Shown here: positions 35,022 to 46,980 of the stretch, piece by piece | Layout: each line of letters starts with the position of its first letter | How positions within the stretch are numbered: position 1 is the first letter of the stretch | Source of the DNA: Alopecurus myosuroides | Lineage: Eukaryota > Streptophyta > Magnoliopsida > Poales > Poaceae | Direction of reading: 5' to 3' | Assembly: GCA_028641055.1 (NCBI GenBank) | Contig: CM054060.1 | Location: 315,213,682 to 315,277,681, forward strand | Length of the DNA: 64,000 nucleotides | Notes under the pieces: generated by a model | Told to the model about the DNA's origin: nothing | Seen by the model: the letters and a program-made list of their open reading frames with translations, nothing else | The model's database searches: none | Made by a program: the position numbers and the translations under genes

Positions 35022-36718
35022 TGATGGCTAGGTTGAGAATCCAAGTGCAGAGTGTGTAGCTAGTGGCAAGCCTTCTTCCCCGCGAGGGTGACTCGAGGGA
35101 TTATATCGAACTCTTGGGGAGCCAGTATTTCAGCAGTTGTCTTCCAAGGTTCCTCCAGGATCCTGCAAACAAATAGAGAGTTTTGTGCCCTCAACCTCAC
35201 CAAGTGGTTGTCAAGAACAAGGTGTGATACTACTAAATTGCAATGCAAAACTGAAAGTAAATATGCAATAATTAAATCTACTACTAAATGCAAATGAGAA
35301 AATAAATATGCAATGGATTGTTTTTTTGTATTTTTGTGATGCAAGTGGTGATGGAGATAATGTAAATTCGAATTGGAGATGCAAGTAAAGTAAATTGCAG
35401 CAAAGTAACTAGAGTGTTTTCTTATAATTAAAATAGGACTGGGGTTCATGGTTTCACACTTGCATTCTCTCAAATAAAGTAGTAGACTGTGGACATAAAG
35501 AATTACATGTGAGATTACAATAACATGTTTAACATTGAGTACTTTCATATGGGCATCACGTCCTAGCATAGAGATCTCGACGGTCATATTGATCCCTCTT
35601 ATACTCCACCAAGATGCGAAATAAATCATAACACCTCGATAATTAAGGAAAAACCAGAGTATAACTTTAAGCAATGTGACATGAAGTTGAAGTAAGAACT
35701 TGCTAGATCTAGTCATGGAGATTGATTAGTGTCACTTCAAATCCCCGGTAACAAGGTACTCCTTTTTATCCCTAGTGAGGTAACTAAGAAAGGTTTAACA
35801 AAACCTAAGTGGATCGCTGAACTTCTGTCACTTTCACAGCACTAGCCACCCCCCGTTACTCCAACTCATGCACCCATCACCCCACACATGCTCTCAACAA
35901 CTAGATTGATCAAAGCTAGCAAATAAGAACGAGGTACATAAGATACATCTACTCAAATAACTCAAGAGAAACAATTGCAATCTCAGATTCAATAATTCAT
36001 AGAAAAGATCCACCACATAGGAATTACAACGGTGCCCGTAATCATGTGAGGCAGCTCATACGGATCTAATTAGTGAAGCACATAGAGAGAGAGATACAAG
36101 TGCTACTTCCACAAACCCATAGACCTGGGGTGGACTACTCCCTCTTCATGGAGATGTCGATGGAGATGACGTTGGAGGGGTAGGAGATCACACCGGCGGG
36201 GCCCCGCCGAGGTTTTCCCCCTCCAATCTGGAACTTCTTGTCTCTGTTTTGGTGTTTCGGTGTTTCGGCGGCGCTCCTCTCCGTAAGGGTACGGGGGACC
36301 CTTTTTATAGTCGGTTTTAGGTCAAGACGGAGTCGGTAAGTCGAAGATGGAAGGAATTGGGGCCACAGGGGCCAAAAGGGGACCTCTCACGCGGCCAAGG
36401 AATCTGGCCGCGTGGAGGGTCCTCTTTTGGGCCTCCTTTCCCAATTCTCGTGGATCCTTCGCCCGCAAGTCTTCTCCTTCCAAGAAAAGGACCCCCGCAG
36501 ATTTTCAGGTGATTTCGCGGAAGTTTGCCCCCTGAAACGTCAAAAATATAGAAAACGGGGTTTCTGACAGGCAGGGTTAATTCCATAAAAGTTGGGGGAC
36601 TTTGTAATTTAACCCCAAAATACTATAAAACATTGAATTATACCCTTATATGATGCAATATGTAATAGAAAACCATGTGAAAATATGCAAAATTCATCTA
36701 TGCATTTTACATGCATCA
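35022..36718 (-). repeat. 3' LTR of the minus Athila-like element (1697 bp)
   Basis: TGATGGCTAGG at 35022 to CATGCATCA at 36718. TATA box on the minus strand at 36301-36310 (CTATAAAAAG). No gene. Confidence 0.9.
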
Positions 36719-39084
36719 ACATCCCCAAGCTTAACCCATACTCGTCCTCGAGTATGAAGGTGATAAAACTAAGATGGGTTTTGCATATTGAAACAATCAT
36801 GGGATATCAAGGAGGATTATTCATGCTACATATTATCAAATGATTAATACTAGAAATGAGTAGCAATATACAATTCAGGTTGTAAGAAATATCAAATATG
36901 CAAGCAAAGATGCTTCATGAAAGTTCACAAAGTGTATAATGAAATAAAAGCACTATGGACCAAATGCATACACAAAATGAAAAATAAAATCCTATATTGG
37001 TCAAAGAATAGCATAATGGATAATATAAAATATGGTGGACACTTTGGAAAAAATTGAGTAGAGGTAAAACATGATCAAGTCTTATTTAGCCTCTAAATTA
37101 TTCAACTAAAATTACTAATTGAAATGTGGTATCCATTGATCTAGGACTGTCATTGCCCCTTTATCACTAGCATCTTAAAATTGTGAGTATTGAAGTAATG
37201 AGAATGACAAGGTGGTTGAAAGCCTCATGCCCCGTGAGTGTGAAAACCTACTCCATGATTACTCAACTTAAGATTCCTAATAAGCTTTGTACAGTCATAA
37301 TAAGTATTACTGACATCATAGAGAACCGCAAAGAGGTACCTCTTGCCCCATGACATGGAAACAAGCCCATGTTACAATGACAAGATGAAAAAACGGAGTA
37401 GACTCATCATCCTTTTTATTTTCATTCACAATTATGCATAGCTTCTTATTTTATTATAGGATGTGTTGTAGAGTCACTCAAGCTGTAAGTAAATTTCCAC
37501 CTTGATAAAGCATGGCTTGGGTTAGCGGCCCAATGCGTTTCTCTAGTCATATAGATACTTACTCATCAAAACATACTATTCCTCTATTTCATTTCGGCAT
37601 GGCAGGAGTCCAAAAAAAAAGTACATGATATCAACCAAATGTAAAAAAAATTGTGCAATGTTGAAAGATTTCCGGTGATACACGTTTATAGCTAGCTCCC
37701 AAACACACACTTGTCAAACGCAAAACTTGTGGCTCCCATTATTGGGTCATGTTTATTAGATGCATAAAAAGTAAAGTGTGTCTTCAAAAGTTTGTGAGAG
37801 TCCTATCCCAAGTTCAACCCATGACAATTAATAAAGTGAATATCTTAATTTAGAACATAAATAACACAATAACATGGTGAACATACTCGGAATAACAATG
37901 AAGCTCATGGGAAGATATGGTGGACTCACTGGAAATACTTGGCTAAGGAGTGTTGGAAACAAGTTTTTACTTGTTGGAATTTTTAAATTTTTGGGCTAGC
38001 AAGAGGGAGATAGTTGACCAGCTACTATGCATGCATATGTCCATAGAACTACTCATTTCATGACAAACTAAATAAACCAGCAATTAACATCGAGGACATG
38101 AATAAGAGATAGCTCAAGACAACATTATTGCAAATTTCTACACATAAAGCCTATAAATCATGCAAACATATGTAGCTCTTCAAATCAACCATGGAATACC
38201 TATTCCAAGTCATAATACTAGCATCCAATACATTCCAACCCCAAACTCCAGTAGCTCAATCTCATATAAAATGATGGTGGTGGTCTTATCAAAACAAAAA
38301 TAAAAACAAAAACTAGACGCTTCAAGTCTCTACGATAAATGCTTTGCTTAGAAAAACAGAAAGTAGACGTGTGCTAACCAAAATAGTGTAGATCCAGTGG
38401 GGTGTTCATCACATCCCCAAGCTTATGGGTTTCACCATTCTTGGATGTCTTGAGGCGCAGCTCCTCTATTCCCTGTGAAAAAACTTCACAAAACATGTTT
38501 CTCCCATTCTTTTTCTGTGGGGTGAGATTAGCAAGGACAAACAAATCACATGCTTGTTGTGCAAAATTCCAAATCAAATGCTCCAGTAGATAGAAAATAA
38601 GGTTCATTATGTTGTATGGTCACTCTCTTGCTTTAAAGAATCATGGAAATTCGATTCCCAAGCCCAAAGAGTGCATAAAACAAAAGAAGGCAGAATCTGT
38701 CCAGAAAAGCAGCAGCAGCAAAACGAACGTTTTTCCCTAAGCTAGACTCGTCAAAAAATTAAGCCAATTTTTGTGCTTACAGAGGACGAAAAGTTGCAGA
38801 ACATACTAGAAAAAATAGCTCAATGCGACATACCAATAAAAAACGTAAAATCATACGGTGAGCAGACTCGTGCTGAAACAGAAATTTCATGTACTAGGAT
38901 AGCAACTTATAAGTCCAAATGGGTTTGACTTGACTCTTTATTGAAAACTCCATAATTAAAATAGAAAAACTAATATCTTGATACAGCAAGAGGACACTAG
39001 GAAAATCCAAACAAAAACAACCGGGTTGCCTCCCGTAAAGCGCTTTCTTTATAGCCATATAGCTAGGCTTTACTTATTTGATAA
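36719..39084 (-). other. 3' non-coding interior of the minus Athila-like element
   Basis: Next to the LTR: PPT-like AAGCTTGGGGATGT (36719-36732 on the element strand) and CTCGAGGACGAG (36741-36752). The remaining ~2.3 kb holds no gene; open frames are short and have no recognisable similarity. Confidence 0.6.
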
Positions 39085-41100
39085 TCAAGAGGGATAAAGC
39101 TCATGAGGGAGCTTGTTCTTCAGCGTGCCCATCTTCCTTGGGAAGTGCTCCATGCTTTTCTTGTGAGGGAACTGAAACTTGACATTCTCTTCCTTGGAGT
39201 CTATGATTGCACCTGTAGTACGAAGAAAAGGTCTACCCAAAATAATAGGACTAGGGAATTTATCCCCCATATCCATAATAATGAAATCAACGGGTACGAA
39301 AGTCATGTGCAATTCAATCATAACATCTTTTACTTGTCCCACAGCATGTTTAGTAGAGTTATCAGCAAGGAAAAATTCACTTGAGCACTTTTCTAAATTT
39401 TCTAGTTCTAGCAATTCATATAATTCTTTAGAGAGTACCGATACACTAGAACCTAGATCTAACATAGCATGGTAAATTTCTTTTCCAATTGAAACTAGCA
39501 CCTTGGGGATCCATGCATCCCCAAGATTAGGAGTTATAATGGCCTCATTCTTGTACCTAGCAATTTTTTCTTGCAAGACATGATTAGCAATATAAGATCC
39601 AAAGCCAGGTTGATTAACATTTATAGTGGGATCACTAGCAATTTTTTGTAGAGTAGCAATAAGTTCTTGCAAGCTACTTTTTTCTAAATCAAGCAATGGA
39701 TCCTTAATTTCAGTAAGCATCATAATTTCCTCTACTTTACTCTCTAATTTAGCTAGCATGCTTGATTCATGAGGACTAATCTCATCTTTGCTAGCAAGAT
39801 AAGACATATATGGAAGTAAATATTCAGGGTACTTCACTATTTCATTCGAAGTTTCTTCTAAGCTAGTAGGGACATGCTCACTTGTATTCTCAGCAATATG
39901 ATCAATATTTTCAATAATAGGAGCAGAAATAGTAATAGAATTCATTCCTACACTAGGTTGTGCTTGTCGCTTTCCTGCTGACATGCTTAATATAGTTGCT
40001 TGATTATCAGCTAATTTTGACAATGCTTTATATAAATTCGAAGATTGAAGTTGCAATCCTTTAATATCACTATTAATGGATGCAATAGACTTATTTAACT
40101 CATGTATCATAGCATTGTGACTAGCAACTTGTTCCATAAGCAATTTATTAGATTCAGAAATTTCACTAGAAGGCTTCCACTTATTTTCATTAGCATTAGG
40201 ATATGGAACAAAAGGTTTATTTGGCACATAAGGAGGTTTACTATATGAATTGTAAGCATTACCAAAACCATTTCTAGCATAATTCCTAACAAAATTAACA
40301 TCCACACTTTCAGAATTACTACCAACTAGCTCCTGCAAAGGCACATTATCCATATTTTGTTTATTAATAAAAGCAAGAATAGTGTCCATTTTAGAAGACA
40401 AATCATTGGTTTCTTCAATTGAGTTTATTTTCTTAGTGGGATTGGGTGCTGTTTCAGTATTCCATTGACTATAATTTTGCAATATGCTTTCTAATATGCT
40501 CTTAGCCTCACCTACAGTTTTACTCATAAAGGCACCTCCAGCAGCAGAATCAAGTATATTTCTAGACATGTAGTTTAGACCATTATAAAAAGAGTGTAGT
40601 ATGGTCCATTCATTTACTCCATGTGATGGGCATGTTCTAATCATTAATTTAATTCTATCCCATGCCATGGATACATGTTCATTATCATTTTGCCTAAATG
40701 AGAGGATATTATTCCTATTTTGCAAAATTTTAACGGGAGGATAATTTTTCTTAATGAAAGCTTCTTTTAAATCATCCCAAGACTTTATACTAGCTGTAGG
40801 TAGTGAAAGTAACCATTCTTTAGCCTTTCCTCTAATTGAAAAAGGAAATAATTTCAGGTTTAAAACACTACTTTCCACATTTTTAAATTTTTGCATATCA
40901 CATATTTCCATGAAATCATGAAGATGCATAGAGGCATCCTCCATAGAACTACCACCAAATTGCTCTCTAGTAATTAAATTCAATAAACTAGGACTTACTT
41001 CATAGCTTTCAGCTTGTATTTCAGGTGTAGTAATTGTCCTAGCAATGAATTGGTCATTGGGTGTATTTGTGTAGTCACTTAATTTAGTTCTATCACCCAT
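39085..41100 (-). CDS. Gag-protease polyprotein, intact (671 aa)
   Basis: The only unbroken long gene of the window. It should form the virus-like particle of the element and cut itself by an aspartic protease. Residues ~84-98 (LFPFSIRGKAKEWLL) begin the retrotransposon gag core, followed by a FIKKNYPPVKI block, RTCPSHGVNEWTILHSFYNGL (~155-175) and ILDSAAGGAFMSKT (~182-195). A long Asn/Ser-rich middle leads to the protease: DLGSSVSVL at 548-556 (catalytic Asp codon 39457-39459) and ILGRPFLRTTGAIID at ~620-634. No zinc knuckle, RT or integrase. Start: ATG at 41098-41100, about 330 bases after the PBS. The gag is close to the broken gag at 50340-52421. Confidence 0.9.
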   Translation of the reverse strand: MGDRTKLSDYTNTPNDQFIARTITTPEIQAESYEVSPSLLNLITREQFGGSSMEDASMHLHDFMEICDMQKFKNVESSVLNLKLFPFSIRGKAKEWLLSLPTASIKSWDDLKEAFIKKNYPPVKILQNRNNILSFRQNDNEHVSMAWDRIKLMIRTCPSHGVNEWTILHSFYNGLNYMSRNILDSAAGGAFMSKTVGEAKSILESILQNYSQWNTETAPNPTKKINSIEETNDLSSKMDTILAFINKQNMDNVPLQELVGSNSESVDVNFVRNYARNGFGNAYNSYSKPPYVPNKPFVPYPNANENKWKPSSEISESNKLLMEQVASHNAMIHELNKSIASINSDIKGLQLQSSNLYKALSKLADNQATILSMSAGKRQAQPSVGMNSITISAPIIENIDHIAENTSEHVPTSLEETSNEIVKYPEYLLPYMSYLASKDEISPHESSMLAKLESKVEEIMMLTEIKDPLLDLEKSSLQELIATLQKIASDPTINVNQPGFGSYIANHVLQEKIARYKNEAIITPNLGDAWIPKVLVSIGKEIYHAMLDLGSSVSVLSKELYELLELENLEKCSSEFFLADNSTKHAVGQVKDVMIELHMTFVPVDFIIMDMGDKFPSPIILGRPFLRTTGAIIDSKEENVKFQFPHKKSMEHFPRKMGTLKNKLPHELYPS

Positions 41101-41431
41101 TTTAACAGTTTTTATGTAGTTTTTAATTTTTTATGCAAAACTGAAAAGTAAAGTAACTAGGAAAATTCGAAATACTAAAATAAACTAGATAACTAAATGC
41201 AAAACTAAAATGCAAACTAAAATAAAATATGCAAGACAAAACAAAAACAAGAACAAAAAGAAAACAAAAACAAAAACAAGACAAGAAACAAAACAATCTA
41301 CTTGAAAGAAGGTGGAGATAGAAAGGACGGTACTCACGTAGGTGCAACCTCCCCAAGCTTAGGTGTTTGCACACCTTGTTGGTGATGAAGACTTCTTGTG
41401 AGCTCCCTTGGACAACTCCTTCACCTATGGC
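41101..41431 (-). other. 5' leader of the minus Athila-like element
   Basis: Between PBS and gag. Contains an A/C-rich low-complexity run on the plus strand (AAAAC-like units, 41236-41300). No gene. Confidence 0.6.
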
Positions 41432-41449
41432 TCCCCGGAAACGGCGCCA
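41432..41449 (-). other. Primer-binding site for tRNA-Asp
   Basis: Minus strand TGGCGCCGTTTCCGGGGA, one mismatch to the complement of tRNA-Asp; 10 bases from the LTR end. Confidence 0.9.
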
Positions 41450-41459
41450 GAAAAACGCT

Positions 41460-43170
41460 TGATGGCTAGGTTGAGACTCCAAGTGCAGAGTGTGTAGCTA
41501 GTGGCAAGCCTTCTTCCCCACGAGGGTGACTCGAGGGTTTATATCGAACTCTTGGGGAGCCAGTATTTCAGCAGTTGTCTTCCAAGCTTCCTCCAGGATC
41601 CTGCAAACAAATAGAGAGTTTTGTGCCCTCAACCTCACCAAGTGGTTGTCAAGCACAAGGTGTCAGACTTCTAAATTGCAATGCAAAACTGAAAATAAAT
41701 ATGCAATAATTAAATCTACTACTAAATGCAAATGAGAAAATAAATATGCAATGGATTGTTTTTTTGTATTTTTGTGATGCAAGTGGTGATGGAGATAATG
41801 TAAATTCGAATTGGAGATGCAAGTAAAGTAAAGTGCAAGTAAAGTAAATTGCAGAAAAGTAACTAGAGTGTTTTCTTATAATTAAAATAGGACCGGGGTT
41901 CATGGTTTCACACTTGCATTCTCTCAAATAAAGTAGTAGACGGTGGACATAAAGAATTACATGTGAGATTACAATAACATGTTTAACATTGAGTACTTTC
42001 ATATGGGCATCACGTCCTAGCATAGAGATCTCTACGGTCATATTGATCCCTCTTATACTCCACCAAGATGCGAAATAAATCATAACACCTCGATAATTAA
42101 GGAAAAACCAGAGTATAGCTTTAAGCAATGTGACATGAAGTTGAAGTAAGAACTTGCTAGATCTAGTCATGGAGATTGATTAGTGTCACTTCAAATCCCC
42201 AGTAACAAGGTACTACTTTTTATCCCTAGTGAGGTAACTAAGAAAGGTTTAACAAAACCTAAGTGGATCGCTGAACTTCTGTCACTTTCACAGCACTAGC
42301 CACCCCCCGTTACTCCAACTAATGCACCCATCACCCCACACACGCTCTCAAGAACTAGATTGATCAAAGCTAGCAAATAAGAACGGGGTACATAAGATAC
42401 ATCTACTCAAATAACTCAAGAGAAACAATTGCAATCTCAGATTCAATAACTCATAGAAAAGATCCACCACATAGGAATTACAACGGTGCCCGTAATCATG
42501 TGAGGCAGCTCATACAGATCTAATTAGTGAAGCACATAGAGAGAGAGAGATACAAGTGCTACTTCCACAAACCCATAGCCCTGGGGTGGACTACTCCCTC
42601 TTCATGGAGATGTCGATGGAGATGACGTTGGAGGGTAGGAGATCACACCGGCGGCGCCCCGCCGGAGTTTTCCCCCTCCAATCTGGAACTTCTGGTCTCT
42701 GTTTTGGTGTTTCGGTGTTTCGGCGGCGCTCCTCTCCGTAAGGGTACGTGGGACCCTTTTTATAGTCGGTTTTAGGTCAAGACTCGGTAAGTCGAACATG
42801 GAAGGAATTGGGGCCACAGGGGCCAAAAGGGGTCCTCTCACGCGGCCAAGGAATTTGGCAGCGTGGAGGGTCCTCTTTTGGGCCTCCTTGCCCAATTCTC
42901 GTGGACCCTTCGCCCGCAAGTCTTCTCCTTCCAAGAAAATGACCCCCCGCAGATTTTCAGGTGATTTCGCGGAAGTTTGCCCCCTGAAACGTCAAAAATA
43001 TAGAAAACGGGGTTTCTGACACGCAGGGTTAATTCCATAAAAGTTGGGGGACTTTGTAATTTAACCCCAAAATACTATAAAACATTGAATTATACCCTTA
43101 TATGATGCAATATGTAATAGAAAACCATGTGAAAATATGCAAAATTCATCTATGCATTTTACATGCATCA
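41460..43170 (-). repeat. 5' LTR of the minus Athila-like element (1711 bp)
   Basis: Near-identical to 35022-36718, with a ~16 bp extra copy of an AAGTAAAGT-rich unit near 41825-41850. TATA box on the minus strand at 42756-42765. Confidence 0.9.
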
Positions 43171-43321
43171 AATATAAACCACAACTCTTGTTCATTTGAT
43201 CCTAGTTTACATTTTTTTACATTATTATTTGATCAAGATTATGTTGGTAGGATGTCACTTCAAAATTATTTTGTTATCACTTACCTACTCGAGGACGAGC
43301 ATGAGTTAAGCTTGGGGATGC
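43171..43321 (+). other. 3' interior end of the plus gypsy remnant, with PPT
   Basis: Continuation of 33825-35021 beyond the nested element. CTCGAGGACGAG at 43288-43299 and the PPT-like AAGCTTGGGGATGC at 43308-43321 precede the LTR. Confidence 0.65.
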
Positions 43322-43604
43322 TGCTACGTCCCAAACGGATATATAACTTTTTATGCTCCATGCTTGTTTTTTACATGTTTTACCTATGTTTTTTGCGTTT
43401 TATATCATTTATTGGAATAACCTATTAATCCAGTGCTAGTTTCTATTTATGTTGTCTCTATATTGCAGAAAAGGTCCAAAATGAAAGTTCTAGGAATGAG
43501 CTGGAAAGTTTTGAGGATTTATTATTCACTTGAAGACTCCGGGAGACAAAAGAGCTACTGGAGATGGGCCCCAGGGTGACCACGTGACATGCAGGCGTAG
43601 CCTA
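43322..43604 (+). repeat. LTR head of the plus gypsy remnant
   Basis: TGCTACGTCCCAAACGG start, then text shared with 7487-7660. Cut at 43605 by another LTR head. Confidence 0.7.
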
Positions 43605-43806
43605 TGATTCGTTGCAAACGTATCTATAATTTGTAATGATCCATCCTTGTTTTCTACATGTTTTCCTTATGTTTCCTATGTTTCTTATCATTTATTGGAC
43701 TAACCTATTAATAACATGCCTAGAGCCAGTTTCTGTCTGTGAATTGCAGAAATAGGTCAAAAATCAAAGTTCTCAGAAAATTCTGAACAAATTCCATTAG
43801 GCCTAA
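43605..43806 (+). repeat. Second LTR head, inserted in the first
   Basis: TGATTCGTTGCAAACGTATC start, similar to the TGATACGTC-type LTR starts. Cut at 43807 by the LARD. Confidence 0.65.
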
Positions 43807-46800
43807 TGTAACATCCGTGATTTTTGGAAAGTTCAAAAATCACAAAAAGGCCAAAAAAATTGTTTTGTCGATAAATCTAGTCACCCAAAAACAAATAAAA
43901 TGCAATCATAAAAGAAATATTTTGTCATACTCCAATGTTATTGGAATGAATATCCGATAAGCCTCTGTTTTCTATAAACCCTATACCTTATTCAAATAAG
44001 TTCTCTTATTTCAAAGTAAATTTTTAACTTTAGCAAATACTATTGCATAAAATGTTTCCAACTCAAATACTACTTTGAAAATGTTTTCATGACTTTCAAA
44101 ACTTGAGGATTACAAACCCTAAGAATATTTTCATCATCATTAAATTCTTTTGAACTTGAAAATAGTTATGTGACAACAAAATGAATTATTCAACTTTAAT
44201 ATTGTAAAAGTGTTTTCTTAAAAATGTATTATCCAAATATATGTTTTCAACTCCCTTTTATAAAAAATATTTCATCTTACAACCTATTTGGGTGTTGTAA
44301 ATATTTTCAAAGTAAAAAAAATTAACTATATCACTTTTCAACTACTACATCAAGTATCAAGTAACAACATGTTTTCCACCAAATTCATTATGTGAAAAGG
44401 AATTAGAGAAAACATATTTTCAAATGTGTTTTTGCGTCTGATTTTATTTGACCAGTTATTTAATCAATTAATTTCTATTTTGAAAATGGCATTAAGTTAC
44501 TATTGGTGTTCACTCATAATTTAAAAATATAAAAATATGAAAATGTGTTGAAATGAGTTTCAAAAATATTATTTGGAAAGTAGAAGGTCTCTGTAATTTT
44601 ATAAAACCCATTTCCAATTATTTGTTATTTTTCTATTTTAAATTGGTATTAAGACTATTTAAGTTTTATTCATATTTTCAATTTGAAAAATTCAAAAGTG
44701 TTGAAGACAACACAAACATGGTTCTATCTGAACCATCATGTTTTTACAATAATTTGGAAATTTGCTTGAGGTTAATTGGATATTTAAAACAAAAGATATG
44801 AATTGTTAAGTTAATTTAGGAAAAAGAAAAAAATGACATGATCGCAGTCATCAACCTCCTGCCTCCCGAACGTTACCAGAAATAGCTGAATTCAATCTCG
44901 CCATTACGGGTGAAATTAAGAACCGATTTATCTCCTTGAACCCGCTCTTTTAATCTCCTTCCCCTCCTCTCTATTTCCCCTCTCCTCTTTTCTGTTTCAT
45001 GCCTCCACGACCGAGAGATTCCACACTGGAGTACGCACTGGCCGTCGCCGTTCGACGTCATTTCCGTCCATAGTAGCAGGTCCCCTCCGCTGAATTCGCA
45101 CTCCCTCTCTACACCTTAACCTCCTGCAACTCATGTTGCCCATGATTTATTTTTGCTGGCAGCCGGAGACCACGCCCAACGACCGACGCCGCTGCTGGCT
45201 GCCACCGTCTGTAGTCGTCGCAGGAGACCACACCGGAGCTAACCGAGCATGCCAGAAGACTCCCCTAGCCACGCCGCGCCTCCCCGTACTATCACCGAGG
45301 CCGGAGCACTGCCGCGATCCAGGGCCGAGGCCACCACCACCGTCTCCATTAATCTCGGTAACCAAAACGTCCATCGGCGGTGAGCTCTCCTCCCAAATTT
45401 GTTTCTAACCATTAGATCTAGATCCAATGGACGAGATTATTTCACTTGATGAAAAGGTATCGGCCAATAGGAGACATCCGCGTGGCATGCCCAGTCGGCG
45501 GCCATGCAAGTACAAAGTCAGCGCCCATTCAGAAATTTTAGCCAATCGGGAGCCGCCACGTGGCGAACCATTTTTCTGATTTTTCTCCGAACATAATTAA
45601 AAGCCAGATTTGTAGAAAAGTCCCATCAACTTGGATTCATATATTTTTAACCATATGGCCAAATTTAGCAAAACTTGGTTTTTTTGAAAATCCCTTGACA
45701 TGTAGAAACTTTTAGCACTGTCCAAATTGGTTCAAATTTAAATATCCTTGTTTGATAAATTTTAGCATAATTCAAATGTTGTAAATCCAAAAATTGCAAA
45801 TAAAATATATTTGGAAATGTTAAGATGTTTACTTTCATATCCTCTGTCCCAAAATAATTTTTGAACAAACTAAAATTGAATTTAGATTTAAGTTGTCCAT
45901 TCAAGTATTGTTTTACATAGATTTAATTCCATAAATAATATGAAAATGGTTCCTTAAGTAAGATTGCTCCATTTCGTAACCTTGAACTAGAGACATCAGT
46001 ATCTAAAACTTATGACCACCCTAGAACCTTTTCAATGTAGACTTTGCAAAAATTTCACAATTATGCTTCACACCATGATGTTCATGACTTAGAATATTTT
46101 TATGCCTATATGATTATATGTGTTGTAGCCATTTGGAATCCAAGACCAAGTCACCAGTACCCATATCTATCCATCTCTCCAAAAATTCCTATATTTTAAA
46201 TAAGACTAAGTCCCTAAAGTACTAAAAGGCACTTCCGATGTTATTCTTCAACTCAACATGAAGAACTACATGGAATATCATTTAAGCACATAGACAAGGA
46301 CATAGAATTTACCACAATCAGAAGAAAACTCAAGGAAGTGGAAAACTATAAGAAATAAAGAGGAACTTAAAGAAGAGTAACCATATCTCTCTCTATTCTT
46401 TCTTCTCTTCTTTTCTTCCCAAATTAGACTTTGTGGTGTGATCATTTTGATCAAGACCAACACTCGATACATATTAGCCAAATAACTTAGTAGCATATGG
46501 AGTTGAATACTAAGCCAAGATTCAAGAATACATCAATATCAAGTGAATCCATGAAGAACTTCTACATCATCAGATCATCAAGAATTGAAGAAGAAAAATG
46601 AGAAGAAGATGGAAGACTTTAACTCAAGACCATTACAAAAATGTATAAGTCATAGTGAACTCGTTAAGAAACCCCTAGTAGCAAAACCCTCTTAGTGGAT
46701 TATAGTAAACTTTGTTTGCTTCTAAACACTTAAGCCAAAACCATGAAGTTATACAATAAGCAATGAAATCATTACGATAAGGAGGAAGCTACAAGAGAGC

Positions 46801-46980
46801 CTGAAGATGATCTCCAAGAAGACCAACTATGTGAATACTTGGAGCATTATACCACCTACACAAGTCGATTTGTGTCAAGATTGTTTTTGTCCAACCATAG
46901 ACCCAAATGGAAAACCTAGTCCTTCCGAAGTGAACCCTTGGAACTTCCTGGATAAATATGTTTCCAATAAAGTTGATCAC
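43807..46980 (+). repeat. LARD LTR, first part
   Basis: AT-rich start, GC-rich centre (44860-45560), AT-rich after. Ends at the TSD ATCAC (46976-46980) of the nested element. No gene. A single GACGTCAT word at 45054-45061, but no as-1-like pair. Confidence 0.8.

Larger units (their letters stand above)
35022..43170 (-). mobile_element. Athila-like gypsy element without pol, minus strand, youngest-looking
   Basis: 5' LTR 41460-43170, tRNA-Asp PBS 41432-41449, intact gag-protease 39085-41100, non-coding 3' interior, 3' LTR 35022-36718. The two LTRs differ by few bases and short indels. Flanking pentamers are ACTAT (35017-35021) and AATAT (43171-43175), a TSD with one mismatch. It is inserted in the plus-strand gypsy remnant 33825-35021 / 43171-43604. 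No RT or integrase. The gag is related to that of the element at 46981. Confidence 0.9.

Noticed and set aside
41432..41449. tRNA-Asp gene fragment
   Set aside because: Only the primer-binding complement is present, at the expected place next to an LTR.
44820..45560. GC-rich island as a gene promoter or exon
   Set aside because: It is the central part of the LARD LTR; its position matches the GC-rich part of the minus copy and no spliced gene model can be supported.
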